The position numbers and the translations under genes were made by a program. DNA of 64,000 bases, from positions 62,001-126,000 of the forward strand of contig CAVPNH010000010.1 in assembly GCA_963706755.1 (NCBI GenBank), in the 5' to 3' direction. Below are positions 46,267-57,006 of the stretch, piece by piece; the first letter of the stretch is position 1; the number at the start of each line of letters is the position of its first letter. Source of the DNA: RPQJ01 sp963706755. GTDB lineage: Bacteria > Pseudomonadota > Gammaproteobacteria > Steroidobacterales > Steroidobacteraceae. The notes beneath the pieces were generated by a model that was not told the origin of the DNA, did not search any database, and worked only from the letters and a program-made list of their open reading frames with translations.

Positions 46267-47794
46267 CGCCGGCCTTCACGCCGGCCTTCACGCCGGCCTT
46301 CGCGCTGGCCTTCGCGCCGGTCCTGGCTCTCGCCTTGCCCTTCGTATTCACGGGCGCGTCCGGATCCGGCAGGGCGTCGGCGGCGGCGAGGAGTTCTTCC
46401 CAGGAGTCACGCATGCTGTCGAGCATCACGCCCGGGTCCGGCACCATGCTGCGGCAGGACACCATCGAGACCCACATCACGCGGTTGTAGCTGACGCCCG
46501 TGAAATTGAGCCCGCATCCGTCCACCGGGATGCTGATTGGGTACATGCACATCGCCTTGGCGCCCGCGAGGTACATCGCCTCGTCGGGGCCACGCACGTT
46601 GGACACCGTCATGTTGAGCCGGGAAACCATGATGCGGTTGAAGAGCGTGTGCCCCGCGAACGGCGGCAGCACGTCCAGGAGGTTCTTGAGCAGGTCGAGG
46701 CCCATCGCCTCGGCCTGCGCCTTGCTGGTCTTGGCCTCGTCGTGCACGGCTTTCAGGCGCTCGATCGGGTCGGCGATGTCGGAGCGCACGCGCACCGGGA
46801 AACCGGCCACGTCGTTGCCGCCGGCCGACGCGTCGCTGCGCAGCGAGATCGGCATCAGCCCGGACAGCGATTCCGCGGGCAGTTCCTTCTTGAGGAGCAG
46901 GTAATTGCGCGCCGCGCCGCCGGCCACCGCGACGAACACGTCGTTCAGCGTCGAGCCGGGGACCTTGTCGCGGATGCGCTTGATGCGTGAGATGGGCATG
47001 CCGAAGCCTTCCACCACGCGATTGGTCGTGATCTTCTCACTGAATCGCGTGTGCGGCGCCGCTGGCGGCAGCATGCTGGCCAGCTTGCCGGTGACCTCGC
47101 TGAAGTGGCCTTCGGCAATCTTCGGCAACTGCTCGCGGCCGAACTCGAGCGCACGGCCTGCAATCGTGCCCGACATGTGCAGCAGCTTGGAGGCGCGCTC
47201 GAACTGGTTGCCTACGCTGCGCGAGATGAATTCGTAGGTCGACGGCTCGCGGTCGCCGACGACGACGCGAGGCGACTCGGTGGGCGCGACGGGCTCGGGG
47301 CTCGCCTCGTGCAGCTGGCGCGTCAGGTGCACGGCGGCCATGCCGTCCACGATGGCGTGGTGGATCTTCAGGAAGATCGCGAACGCGCCGGGTGGCAGCT
47401 TCGGGATGTTGTCGAGACCCTCGATGACATAGGCCTCCCACAGCGGGTGCGCGCGGTCCAGCGGCCGCGAGTGCAACCGCGCGACCTGGATCATGAGCTG
47501 GCGCCAGTCGCCCGGCTTCGGCAGCGCGATGTGGCGGATGTGGTACTCGACGTCGATGTCGGTCTCGGTGACCCAGTATGGCCGGTCGAGATTGAACGGC
47601 ACCGGCACCAGCCGGCGCCGGAACACCGGGTGGAGATACAGCCGTTCCTCGTAGTGACGCAGGATGTCCTTGAACCGGACCTTGCCGCCGGGTGCGGTCG
47701 TCGCGTCGTAGATGATCAGGCTCGCGACATGGTTGTAGATGTTGCGACGCTCGCCGATCAGCATCACGTTGTCGGTACCGGACAGTTGCTGCAT
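46157..47794 (-). CDS. wax ester synthase/diacylglycerol acyltransferase (WS/DGAT)
   Basis: A 545-residue bifunctional acyltransferase that makes wax esters or triacylglycerol from acyl-CoA at the membrane surface. It starts MQQLSGTDNVMLIGERRN, and the catalytic motif FLKIHHAIVDGMAAVHL (HHxxxDG) is near residue 150. NVRGP and the PISIPVDGCGLNFTGVSYN region are also typical. The last 55-60 residues are an unusual Lys/Ala-rich tail (KASAKAGVKAGVKAGAK), partly encoded by a 12-bp tandem repeat and opposite the permease gene. I chose ATG 47794; the 88-residue extension is non-coding in character. Confidence 0.92.
   Translation of the reverse strand: MQQLSGTDNVMLIGERRNIYNHVASLIIYDATTAPGGKVRFKDILRHYEERLYLHPVFRRRLVPVPFNLDRPYWVTETDIDVEYHIRHIALPKPGDWRQLMIQVARLHSRPLDRAHPLWEAYVIEGLDNIPKLPPGAFAIFLKIHHAIVDGMAAVHLTRQLHEASPEPVAPTESPRVVVGDREPSTYEFISRSVGNQFERASKLLHMSGTIAGRALEFGREQLPKIAEGHFSEVTGKLASMLPPAAPHTRFSEKITTNRVVEGFGMPISRIKRIRDKVPGSTLNDVFVAVAGGAARNYLLLKKELPAESLSGLMPISLRSDASAGGNDVAGFPVRVRSDIADPIERLKAVHDEAKTSKAQAEAMGLDLLKNLLDVLPPFAGHTLFNRIMVSRLNMTVSNVRGPDEAMYLAGAKAMCMYPISIPVDGCGLNFTGVSYNRVMWVSMVSCRSMVPDPGVMLDSMRDSWEELLAAADALPDPDAPVNTKGKARARTGAKASAKAGVKAGVKAGAKTSAAPPRRAVAAAAPRKPRAKARTHRRAPKPRAG
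46268..46327. repeat. 12-bp tandem repeat in the WS/DGAT tail
   Basis: Five tandem copies of GCCGGCCTTCAC with a few substitutions in the last three. On the minus strand they encode repeats of a KAGV/KAGA tetrapeptide in the basic tail of the wax-ester synthase. The repeat begins just after the permease stop codon, so copy number could vary without affecting the permease. Confidence 0.8.
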
Positions 47795-48000
47795 CTCGAC
47801 GCCTCCGGGCACTGGGACGACGAAGTGTGATGCTCGCGATGGCTGCGGGCAATCCAGGCAGGGAGGAGCCACCCGGTGGCCCCGCCTTCCCGCCGGTACG
47901 GCATGGGCACCGGCGGTCGGCCGCCAAGCGGCCCCGGGGGAGGCCGCTTCACCCGGTCCGGCGCCAGGGAGGGGCGGCGTGTAACACATTGATAATTCAA

Positions 48001-48036
48001 ATAAAAAAAAGAAACCAGGGACGGTTCTTGCCCTGG
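48001..48036. repeat. A-tract plus hairpin: terminator or REP-like element
   Basis: CCAGGG (48015-48020) pairs with CCCTGG (48031-48036) around a 10-nt loop. On its left is an A-rich run (48001-48014). Read on the minus strand this is a stem followed by TTTCTTTTTTTT, a good intrinsic terminator, but no minus-strand gene ends here. Alternatives are a mobile REP-like element or an AT-rich promoter element for the plus-strand gene at 48075. Confidence 0.5.
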
Positions 48037-48074
48037 GTGGGGAACTCGGGTGGCCCAAGCCTGTCTATGCTGCG

Positions 48075-48533
48075 ATGCAGCAACCTATTTCAGTGCAGTA
48101 CCGGGGCCAGCCGTCGAATCCGGTGGGCGCGCCCGCGCTCCAACGCAGGCGCCTGCTAGGGATCGCTGCTGCGGCGATCGTGCTCATGCTCTGCGCCCCG
48201 GCCTCGGGTTCCCGCAACGCGTCGGTCCACGACGCCGTTTCGTCGTGGACCCAGAGCGGTCGCGTCTCCTGGTACGGGCCCGGTTTTCACGGCCGCCGCA
48301 CGGCCAACGGCGAGACCTTCAACACGCACGAGCTGACGATGGCGCATCGCACGCTGCCTTTCGGCAGCGAAGTGCGCGTGACCAACCTCGTGAACGGTCG
48401 CAGCGTCGTGCTGCGGGTCAACGACCGCGGACCCTACGTGCGCGGTCGCATCGCGGATCTCTCGAACGCCGCGGCCAGGCGACTCGGATTCGTGGATGAC
48501 GGCGTCGTGCGGGCGAGGATCGAATTGCTCTGA
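48075..48533 (+). CDS. RlpA-like septal ring lytic transglycosylase domain protein
   Basis: A 152-residue exported or membrane-anchored protein. A hydrophobic segment (LLGIAAAAIVLMLCAPASGS) is followed by a double-psi beta-barrel RlpA domain: GRVSWYGPGFHGRRTANGE, THELTMAHRTLPFGSEVRV, then VLRVNDRGPYVRGRIADLS. The catalytic-type Asp and His are present. It lacks the C-terminal SPOR domain of full RlpA, so it belongs to the short group and septal targeting is uncertain. A cysteine in LMLCAPAS could be a lipidation site. Confidence 0.85.
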   Translation: MQQPISVQYRGQPSNPVGAPALQRRRLLGIAAAAIVLMLCAPASGSRNASVHDAVSSWTQSGRVSWYGPGFHGRRTANGETFNTHELTMAHRTLPFGSEVRVTNLVNGRSVVLRVNDRGPYVRGRIADLSNAAARRLGFVDDGVVRARIELL

Positions 48534-48589
48534 CCCACTGCGCGGCGACGTCGACGCGCAGTCTCCAGCCGTTGCAACCGCCGTCCCGC

Positions 48590-51500
48590 TCAGCCCCCGC
48601 CCGGCACGATCACGTGCGGCAGCCCGAGCGCACTGGCCTGCGCCTCGAGCCTCGCGAGATCGCCACCTCGCATCGCCGCGAGCTCCGCCTCGACGGCCGA
48701 GAGTTCCGCGAGATTCTCCTCGAGCTGTGCGGCCTGTCCCTGCGTCGGTGCGAAGTCCGAGGCCTGGATGTCGCTGTACAGGCTCGAGATCTGCGAATAG
48801 AGCTTCGCGCCGCCCTCGCGGCCCGCGAGCACGTCGTATACGACCTTGGCTTCCGGATTGTGCATCCGGTGCTCGATCTCGTCGCAGCGCTTCACGAGCG
48901 CATCCGCGGTGGCCTGCAGGTCGCGGGCCGCGGGATTCTTCGCCGTCCGCTTCGCAATGTCGGCCGCCTGAGCGCGGATCGCGCGCACGGCCTCGATGTC
49001 CATCTCGAGGCGGTCGAGCGCCGCGCCGGCGCGCAGCGAGAACTCGTAGTTCGCGCGCATGTCTTCCGCCGTCGCCGTCGAACGCGGGTCCGCCTCGACT
49101 TGCGCCGAGGTCGTGAGCGTGCGGCCGGCGGCCGTGAACTTCAGCGTGTACGTGCCGGGCAGCACCAGCGGTCCCTGCTCAGGATTGCCCGCATCGACCT
49201 TGGCGTCGTCCGGCCGCTTCGCGCCCTCGTGCCGCAAGTCCCACTGGACGCGATTCAGGCCCTGCTTCTTCGTCAACGCCGGCTTGTGCGGCTCGTCCGG
49301 CTCGTCCGGATCGTCCTTGCGATACCGGTCGGGCTTCGCGACGGAGCTCAGTGTGCGCACCAGCGCGCCCTGTGAGTCGAAGATCTCCAGCTTGAGCTCG
49401 TTCGGGTCGTCGGGCGAGGCCTTGTGGCCGGCCGGAGCCTCGGCCGGCTCGTCCTTCAGCCAGTAGGTGATCGTCATGCCGTATGGGGCGTTCTTCGAGC
49501 CCGTGTCGACGAGCTGGTCCCAGCGGAACTCGAGCCGGCTGCGCCAGGACTTGCGCGGCGCAAACAGGTGCACCGGCTCGGCCTTCACGCCCGCGTCGAA
49601 CGCGCGCAGCGCCGTGATGTCGTCCAGGATCCAGATGCCGCGGCGCGTGCCGAGGATCAGGTCGTCGTGCCTGACCTCGATGTCGGCGACGCCGACGGCA
49701 GGCAGGCTGTTATTGCGGATGTCGAAGAAGCTCGCCCCGCCGTCGCGCGACATGTAGAGGCCGCGCTCGCTGCCGACGTACAGGAGGTCGGCATTGGTCG
49801 GGTCCTCGCGCACGACGTACAGGTGCTGGTCCTCCGGCAGGCCCTTGCCGAGCTGGTCCCAGCTCTTGCCATGGTCGCGCGTGCGGAAGAGGTAAGGGCG
49901 CGGGTCGTCGAGCCGCCGTGCGTCCACGACCACGTAGGCCGTGCCGGCATTCCGGTGCGACGGCTCGACCACCTCGACCGTGCCCCACTCGGGCAGCTTC
50001 GCGGGCGTCACGTTTGCCCACGTCTTGCCGCCGTCGCGGGTGAGCTGTACGAGCCCGTCGTCGGTGCCCACCCAGATCTCGCCTGCGCTCAGGGGCGACT
50101 CGGCAATCGAGAAGATCGTGTCGTAGACCTCCACACCCGTGATGTCGCCGGTAATCGGGCCGCCGCTCCACTGCTGCTTCGACTTGTCGTTGCGCGTGAG
50201 GTCGGGGCTGATCGCCTCCCAGGTCGCGCCGCGGTCGGTCGTGCGGAACAGCACGTTGGCGCCGTGATAGAGCACCTTCGGGTCGTGCGGCGAATCCGCG
50301 ATCGGCGCCGTCCACTGGAAGCGGTACTTTCCTTCCTTCGCGGGCGTGCCCGACAGGTCGCGCGGATAAATGCTGACGCTGCGGAAGTTGCCGACGCCTT
50401 CCTGGTAGTGCGAGATGTAGCCGCCGTACTCGCCGGCGTAGATCGTGCCGGGCGTCATGCGGTCATACACGAAGTCGCCCGCTTCGCCGCCGCCGACCGC
50501 CCAGAAGTCGCCGAGCGTGGGGCCGCCGCCCTCTTGACCGCGGCGCAGGGTGTAGGCGGGACCGCTCGCCGTGCCCCAGTCCTGGATCGTGCCGCCGACG
50601 TGGTACGGCCAGCGATCGTCCACGTCGATGTTGTAGAACTGCGGGGTCGGCATCGGCGGCCAGGCCCAGGTCGCGCCGCCGTCGATCGAGATGCCGACGC
50701 CACCGTCGTTGCCTGACATGACGCGGCGCGGATTCGTCGGGTCGATCCAGATGTCGTGGTGGTCGCCGTGGATCTTCGCGTCCACCGACACGATCGTGCG
50801 GCCGCCGTCCACGGTTTTCAGCAGCGGGACCTGCGGGAACCACACGATGTCGGCGTTCGTCGGGTCGATCGTGAGGCAGGTGTAATACCAGGCGCGCTGC
50901 CGCAGCGAGGCGTGGTCGCTCGCGAGTTCCCAGTTTTCGCCGCCGTCGTTCGAGCGGTACAGGCCGCCGTCCTTCGCCTCGATGAGCGCGTAGACGACGT
51001 TCGAGTTCGAAGGCGCGACACGCACGCCGACCTTGCCCCACGGTCCTTTCGGCAGGCCGTCCTTCTCGAGTCGTTCCCAGGTGTCGCCGCCGTCGGCGGA
51101 GCGGTAGAGGCCGCTGCCCGCGCCGCCACTGGTCATGACCCAGGGCTGGCGCCGCGTCTGCCAGAGGCCGGCGAACACGATGCGCGGATTGTTGGGGTCC
51201 AGCGTGACGTCGGAGGCGCCGGTCTCGGGGTCCTTGTACAGTACCTGCTTCCAGGTCCTGCCACCGTCGGTCGTGCGGTAGACGCCGCGCTCCTTGTTCG
51301 GCCCGAAGGGCGAGCCGAGCACCGCCGCGTATGCGACGTCCGGATTGCGAGGGTCCACGGCCATCGTGCCGATCTGGCCGCGCGTCTTCCAGACGTGCTG
51401 CCAGGTCTTGCCGGCGTCGCTGGACTTGAAGATGCCGCTGCCCCAGGCGACGTTGCCGCGGATGTTGGCTTCGCCGCCGCCCGCATAGATGACGTTCGGG

Positions 51501-51820
51501 TCTGACGGCGCGATGGCGATCGAGCCGATCGAGTTGGTCGGCTGCTCGTCGAACACGGGCTTCCAGTTGCGGCCGCCGTTCTCGCTCTTCCAGATGCCGC
51601 CCTGCGCGTACGCCACGTAGTAGGTGAGCGGGTCGCCCGGCACGCCGGCGACGCGCGTGGCGCGTCCCGAGATTGCCGGGCCGACGGCGCGGTACTCGAG
51701 CGCGCCGAGTTCGCCCTTGGGCTTCTCCTTGCCATAGGCCTGCGGCATGGCCGCGAGCACGGCGCCTGCAGTCACAACGCCCAGCACCATGCGCGAGAAG
51801 CGCGCACTCGACTTGTTCAT
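48590..51820 (-). CDS. exported BNR/VPS10-like beta-propeller protein (copy 2)
   Basis: A 1076-residue exported protein (hydrophobic stretch VLGVVTAGAVLAAMPQAYG), nearly the same length and layout as copy 1 at 34184. It starts with LGALEYRAVGPAISGRATRV. Asp-box repeats such as WKSENGGRNWKPVF, YRTTDGGRTWKQV and LTRDGGKTWAN occupy residues 60-740. A linker with DPDEPDEPHKP precedes the C-terminal strand and helix domain. The two copies diverge strongly, so the duplication is old. It stands alone, without a LolA-like partner. Function is unknown; the 'glycosyl hydrolase' label is not supported by catalytic residues. Confidence 0.85.
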   Translation of the reverse strand: MNKSSARFSRMVLGVVTAGAVLAAMPQAYGKEKPKGELGALEYRAVGPAISGRATRVAGVPGDPLTYYVAYAQGGIWKSENGGRNWKPVFDEQPTNSIGSIAIAPSDPNVIYAGGGEANIRGNVAWGSGIFKSSDAGKTWQHVWKTRGQIGTMAVDPRNPDVAYAAVLGSPFGPNKERGVYRTTDGGRTWKQVLYKDPETGASDVTLDPNNPRIVFAGLWQTRRQPWVMTSGGAGSGLYRSADGGDTWERLEKDGLPKGPWGKVGVRVAPSNSNVVYALIEAKDGGLYRSNDGGENWELASDHASLRQRAWYYTCLTIDPTNADIVWFPQVPLLKTVDGGRTIVSVDAKIHGDHHDIWIDPTNPRRVMSGNDGGVGISIDGGATWAWPPMPTPQFYNIDVDDRWPYHVGGTIQDWGTASGPAYTLRRGQEGGGPTLGDFWAVGGGEAGDFVYDRMTPGTIYAGEYGGYISHYQEGVGNFRSVSIYPRDLSGTPAKEGKYRFQWTAPIADSPHDPKVLYHGANVLFRTTDRGATWEAISPDLTRNDKSKQQWSGGPITGDITGVEVYDTIFSIAESPLSAGEIWVGTDDGLVQLTRDGGKTWANVTPAKLPEWGTVEVVEPSHRNAGTAYVVVDARRLDDPRPYLFRTRDHGKSWDQLGKGLPEDQHLYVVREDPTNADLLYVGSERGLYMSRDGGASFFDIRNNSLPAVGVADIEVRHDDLILGTRRGIWILDDITALRAFDAGVKAEPVHLFAPRKSWRSRLEFRWDQLVDTGSKNAPYGMTITYWLKDEPAEAPAGHKASPDDPNELKLEIFDSQGALVRTLSSVAKPDRYRKDDPDEPDEPHKPALTKKQGLNRVQWDLRHEGAKRPDDAKVDAGNPEQGPLVLPGTYTLKFTAAGRTLTTSAQVEADPRSTATAEDMRANYEFSLRAGAALDRLEMDIEAVRAIRAQAADIAKRTAKNPAARDLQATADALVKRCDEIEHRMHNPEAKVVYDVLAGREGGAKLYSQISSLYSDIQASDFAPTQGQAAQLEENLAELSAVEAELAAMRGGDLARLEAQASALGLPHVIVPGGG

Positions 51821-51950
51821 GGAGCCCCCAGCCCGAGTCAGGTTTTGACGTCAGGCCGCCATCCTAGCGTGCGGCGGCGATCCGCGCAGCCCGATGCCCG
51901 CCCGCGCGTACGGCAGGGGGCCACACCGGGCCATTGGGATAAGCTAGGCC

Positions 51951-54701
51951 ATGGACGCCGATTTCGATGCGGAACTGCCGCTGCGCGACGACATACGCCT
52001 GCTCGGCCGGCTGCTCGGCGACACGGTCCGCGACCAGGAGGGCAGCGCGTCCTTCGACCTCGTGGAACACGTGCGCCAGAGTTCCATCGCCTTCCGGCGC
52101 GACGACGACGTGGCCGCCCGCCGCGAGCTCGAACGCATCCTCGACGCGCTGAGCCGCGAGGAGACGATGGTCGTCGCGCGGGCGTTCAGCTACTTCTCGC
52201 ATCTGGCTAATCTCGCCGAGGACCTCGACACTATCCGCCGCGGGCGCCAGTCGGAAATCGGCGGGGAGCCGCCGGGCGACGGCAGCCTGGTGCGCGCGCT
52301 CGACCGGGTCGAGGCAGCCGGCATCGGCCCCGAGGCGCTGTGGGAATTCTTCAGCACCGCCGCGATCGTGCCGGTGCTGACCGCGCACCCCACGGAGGTT
52401 CAGCGCAAGAGCGTGCGGGACCTCGAGATGAAGATCGAGCGGCTGCTGCGGGCGCGTGACCGCTCGCGGCCGACGCCCCGGGAACGGGCCACCAGCGACG
52501 AGGCCGTGCGGCGCGCGGTGCTGGCGCTCTGGCAGACCCGGATACTGCGACTCGAGAAGCTCGGCGTCATCGACGAGGTGGCCAACGGGCTGTCGTTCTT
52601 CGAGCAGACCTTCCTGCCGCAGGTCCCGGCGATGTACGGAGCGCTCGAGGACGAACTCGAGCGGCGTCACCCCGGCCGCCCCTGGACCGACGTGCCGTCC
52701 GGCCTGCGGATCGGGTCCTGGATCGGCGGCGACCGCGACGGCAATCCCTTCGTGAACGAAGCGGTCCTGCGGCGCACGCTGCGCATGCAGTCCTCGCGCG
52801 TGTTCGAACACTACCTCGCCGAGCTGCACGCGCTCGGCGCCGAACTGTCCGTCACCACGTTCGTCGCGCAGGTCTCGCCCGAGCTGCAGGCGCTGGCCGA
52901 GCGCTCCCCGGACGTGAGCCCGCACCGTCGCGACGAGCCCTACCGGCGCGCGCTCACGGGCGTCTACGCGCGCGTCGCGGCGACAACCCGCGCGCTGGAC
53001 CAGTACGAGCCGCTGCGGCACGCGGTCGGCGACGCTCCGCCCTATGCCAGCCCCGCCGAGTTCGGCGCGGACCTCGACGTCATTCATCGCTCCCTGCAGG
53101 CGAACGGGTCGGCCCTGCTCGCCCGGGGCCGCCTGCGACGGCTGCGGCGTGCGGTCGGGGTCTTCGGCTTCCACCTCGCGGCACTCGACCTGCGGCAGAA
53201 CTCCGACGTCCACGAGCGGGTCGTGGCCGAACTCTTCGCGGCGGCGCGGCCCGACGTCCGTTACTCGTCCCTCGACGAGGCCGGCCGCGTGCGTCTGCTG
53301 GTCGAGGAACTGGCGACCGCACGACTGCTGGGCTCCCCGTACGTAGAGTATTCCGCCGAGACCCGCAGCGAACTCGACATCCTGCAGGCCGCCTCGCAGC
53401 TGCAGCGGATGTACGGCGAGGCATGCATCCCGAACTACGTCATCTCGAAGTGCGACGGGGTCTCCGACGTGCTCGAGGTCGTGCTGCTGCTGCGCGAGGT
53501 CGGCCTCTTCCGCGCGGCCGACGCGGGCCTGCGATGCAACGTCGTCCCGCTGTTCGAGACGATTGCCGACCTGCGCGCTGCGGCGCGGACCATGGACGAG
53601 CTCCTGTCGCTCCCGGTGTACGCCCGCCTGCTCGCATCTCGCGGCGCGGCCCAGGAGGTGATGCTGGGATACTCGGACAGCAACAAGGACGGTGGCTATC
53701 TCACATCGCGCTGGGAGCTCTACAAGGCGCAGACCGCGCTGGTCGAGACCTTCCGCCGGCACGGCGTTCGCCTCAGGCTCTTTCACGGTCGCGGCGGATC
53801 GGTGGGACGCGGGGGAGGGCCGAGCTACGAGGCGATCCTGGCGCAGCCCGGGGGCAGCGTGCAGGGCCAGATCCGTCTCACGGAACAGGGCGAGGTCATC
53901 GGCGTCAAGTATGCGAATCCTGAGGTTGGCTGGCGCAACCTCGAGGTTCTCGCCGCCGCCACGCTGGAGGCGACGATGCTCGGCGGATCCGCTCCGCAGC
54001 CTCCCACGCGGTACGTGGAGGCCCTCGACGAACTGTCCGCGAGCGCATTCGCCGCCTACCGCAGCCTCGTCTACGAGACCCCCGGATTCGAGGACTATTT
54101 CTGGGAGTCCACGGTCATCAGCGAGATCGCCGAGCTCAACATCGGCAGCCGGCCGGCGTCGCGCAGCAAGTCCCGTTCGATCGAGACCCTGCGCGCCATC
54201 CCGTGGGTCTTCTCGTGGTCCCAGTGCCGCCTGATGCTGCCGGGCTGGTACGGGTTCGGGTCGGCGGTCGAAGCGTGGCTCGAGGGCCGCGACGAGGGTC
54301 TCGAGCTGTTGCGCGAGATGCACCGCGAGTGGCCATTCTTCGCGTCCGCCCTCTCGAACATGGAAATGGTGCTCGCGAAGGCCGATCTCGCCATCGCATC
54401 GCGCTATGCCGCGCTGGTCACCGACGAGAAACTGCGCGATACGATCTTCCAGCGCATCCGCGCCGAATTCGACGCCACCTCCAGTGCGCTGCTGCGGATC
54501 CTCGGCACCGACCGGCTGCTCGCCGGGAATCCACAGCTGGCGGGCTCGATCCGGTATCGATTCCCGTACCTCGACCCGCTCAACCACATCCAGATCGAAT
54601 TGCTGCGCCGCTACCGGGCCGGCGACAAGGACGAGCGCAGTCGTCGCGGGATACACCTCACCATCAACGGCATCGCCGCGGGACTACGCAACAGCGGCTA
54701 G
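51951..54701 (+). CDS. ppc: phosphoenolpyruvate carboxylase
   Basis: Ppc carboxylates PEP to oxaloacetate, refilling the TCA cycle. The 916-residue length is typical. All catalytic motifs are intact: VLTAHPTEVQRKSV, EVMLGYSDSNKDGGYLTSRW, and the glycine-rich loop LFHGRGGSVGRGGGPSYEAI. The C-terminus is GIHLTINGIAAGLRNSG, with NSG in place of the usual NTG. Allosteric control by acetyl-CoA and aspartate would be expected from the family. The gene is monocistronic, divergent from the BNR gene, with a 130-bp gap without a clear motif. Confidence 0.96.
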   Translation: MDADFDAELPLRDDIRLLGRLLGDTVRDQEGSASFDLVEHVRQSSIAFRRDDDVAARRELERILDALSREETMVVARAFSYFSHLANLAEDLDTIRRGRQSEIGGEPPGDGSLVRALDRVEAAGIGPEALWEFFSTAAIVPVLTAHPTEVQRKSVRDLEMKIERLLRARDRSRPTPRERATSDEAVRRAVLALWQTRILRLEKLGVIDEVANGLSFFEQTFLPQVPAMYGALEDELERRHPGRPWTDVPSGLRIGSWIGGDRDGNPFVNEAVLRRTLRMQSSRVFEHYLAELHALGAELSVTTFVAQVSPELQALAERSPDVSPHRRDEPYRRALTGVYARVAATTRALDQYEPLRHAVGDAPPYASPAEFGADLDVIHRSLQANGSALLARGRLRRLRRAVGVFGFHLAALDLRQNSDVHERVVAELFAAARPDVRYSSLDEAGRVRLLVEELATARLLGSPYVEYSAETRSELDILQAASQLQRMYGEACIPNYVISKCDGVSDVLEVVLLLREVGLFRAADAGLRCNVVPLFETIADLRAAARTMDELLSLPVYARLLASRGAAQEVMLGYSDSNKDGGYLTSRWELYKAQTALVETFRRHGVRLRLFHGRGGSVGRGGGPSYEAILAQPGGSVQGQIRLTEQGEVIGVKYANPEVGWRNLEVLAAATLEATMLGGSAPQPPTRYVEALDELSASAFAAYRSLVYETPGFEDYFWESTVISEIAELNIGSRPASRSKSRSIETLRAIPWVFSWSQCRLMLPGWYGFGSAVEAWLEGRDEGLELLREMHREWPFFASALSNMEMVLAKADLAIASRYAALVTDEKLRDTIFQRIRAEFDATSSALLRILGTDRLLAGNPQLAGSIRYRFPYLDPLNHIQIELLRRYRAGDKDERSRRGIHLTINGIAAGLRNSG

Positions 54702-54890
54702 CGTCCGGGGCAGCAGTGCAACCGGACTTCGGGGCGTGTCGTGGGGCCAGTGCCGCCCCGGACAGAGGCCGTGGCGGGTGGCATTTGCATCCCGGAATTC
54801 GCGGGAGAATACTGACCGCTCCAGTCGAATTTCATCACCGCCACGGGCGGCGCCTTCGGCCGTCCTGGCCGCATCAATCAGGGGATCCAC

Positions 54891-56438
<1,548 letters not shown>

Positions 56439-56461
56439 GCAGCGGCGTGGCCGCGACGCGA

Positions 56462-56851
56462 ATGGAGGGTGTCGCACGCGTCGCGATCACGGACGAGGCG
56501 GCGAAAGTGCTGCGCGAGCTCGAGGCGCAGCACGGGCCGCTGCTCTTCCATCAGTCGGGGGGCTGCTGCGATGGCAGCTCCCCGATGTGCTATCCACGCG
56601 GCGAGTTCAAGGTGGGCCAGCGCGACGTGTTCCTGGGCGAGATCGGCGGGACTCCGTTTTACATCGGCGCCCAGCAGTTCGAGGTCTGGCAGCACACGCA
56701 ACTCCTGATCGACGTCGTGCCCGGCCGCGGCGGCGGGTTCTCGCTCGAGGCGCCGCTGGGCGTGCGGTTCCTGACGCGCTCGCGGGTGTTCGACACGGAG
56801 GAACAGGCCTGGCTCGATGCCTGTCCCGCGCCGCGAGGGCCGCAGGCGTAG
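56462..56851 (+). CDS. DUF779 domain-containing protein
   Basis: A 129-residue cytosolic protein of the DUF779 family. The hallmark is FHQSGGCCDGSSPMCYPRGEF with a CC pair and a third cysteine, then FYIGAQQFEVWQHTQLLIDV. The family almost always follows an aldehyde dehydrogenase gene, as here, but its role is unproven. Metal binding through the cysteines has been suggested from conservation. I chose ATG 56462; GTG 56447 in frame is possible, and neither has a strong ribosome binding site. Confidence 0.85.
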   Translation: MEGVARVAITDEAAKVLRELEAQHGPLLFHQSGGCCDGSSPMCYPRGEFKVGQRDVFLGEIGGTPFYIGAQQFEVWQHTQLLIDVVPGRGGGFSLEAPLGVRFLTRSRVFDTEEQAWLDACPAPRGPQA

Positions 56852-57006
56852 TGGCGGAAGACAACAGCCGGCTCTTCCCCCGGGTTGCTGCCGGCACGAG
56901 ATGCCCGCGCCCGAAAGCAATGGGATGGACCCCTCCCCACACCTACGGCATCGAGTGCCAGACTGGAGCTGTGAAATAACCAGTCACGGAATGAGGAGGG
57001 GTCGTC

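Noticed and set aside
43110..46490. 1126-residue open frame running across the aminotransferase, pgpA and permease genes
   Set aside because: It crosses three clearly identified genes in another frame and its product is arginine/alanine-rich low-complexity sequence.
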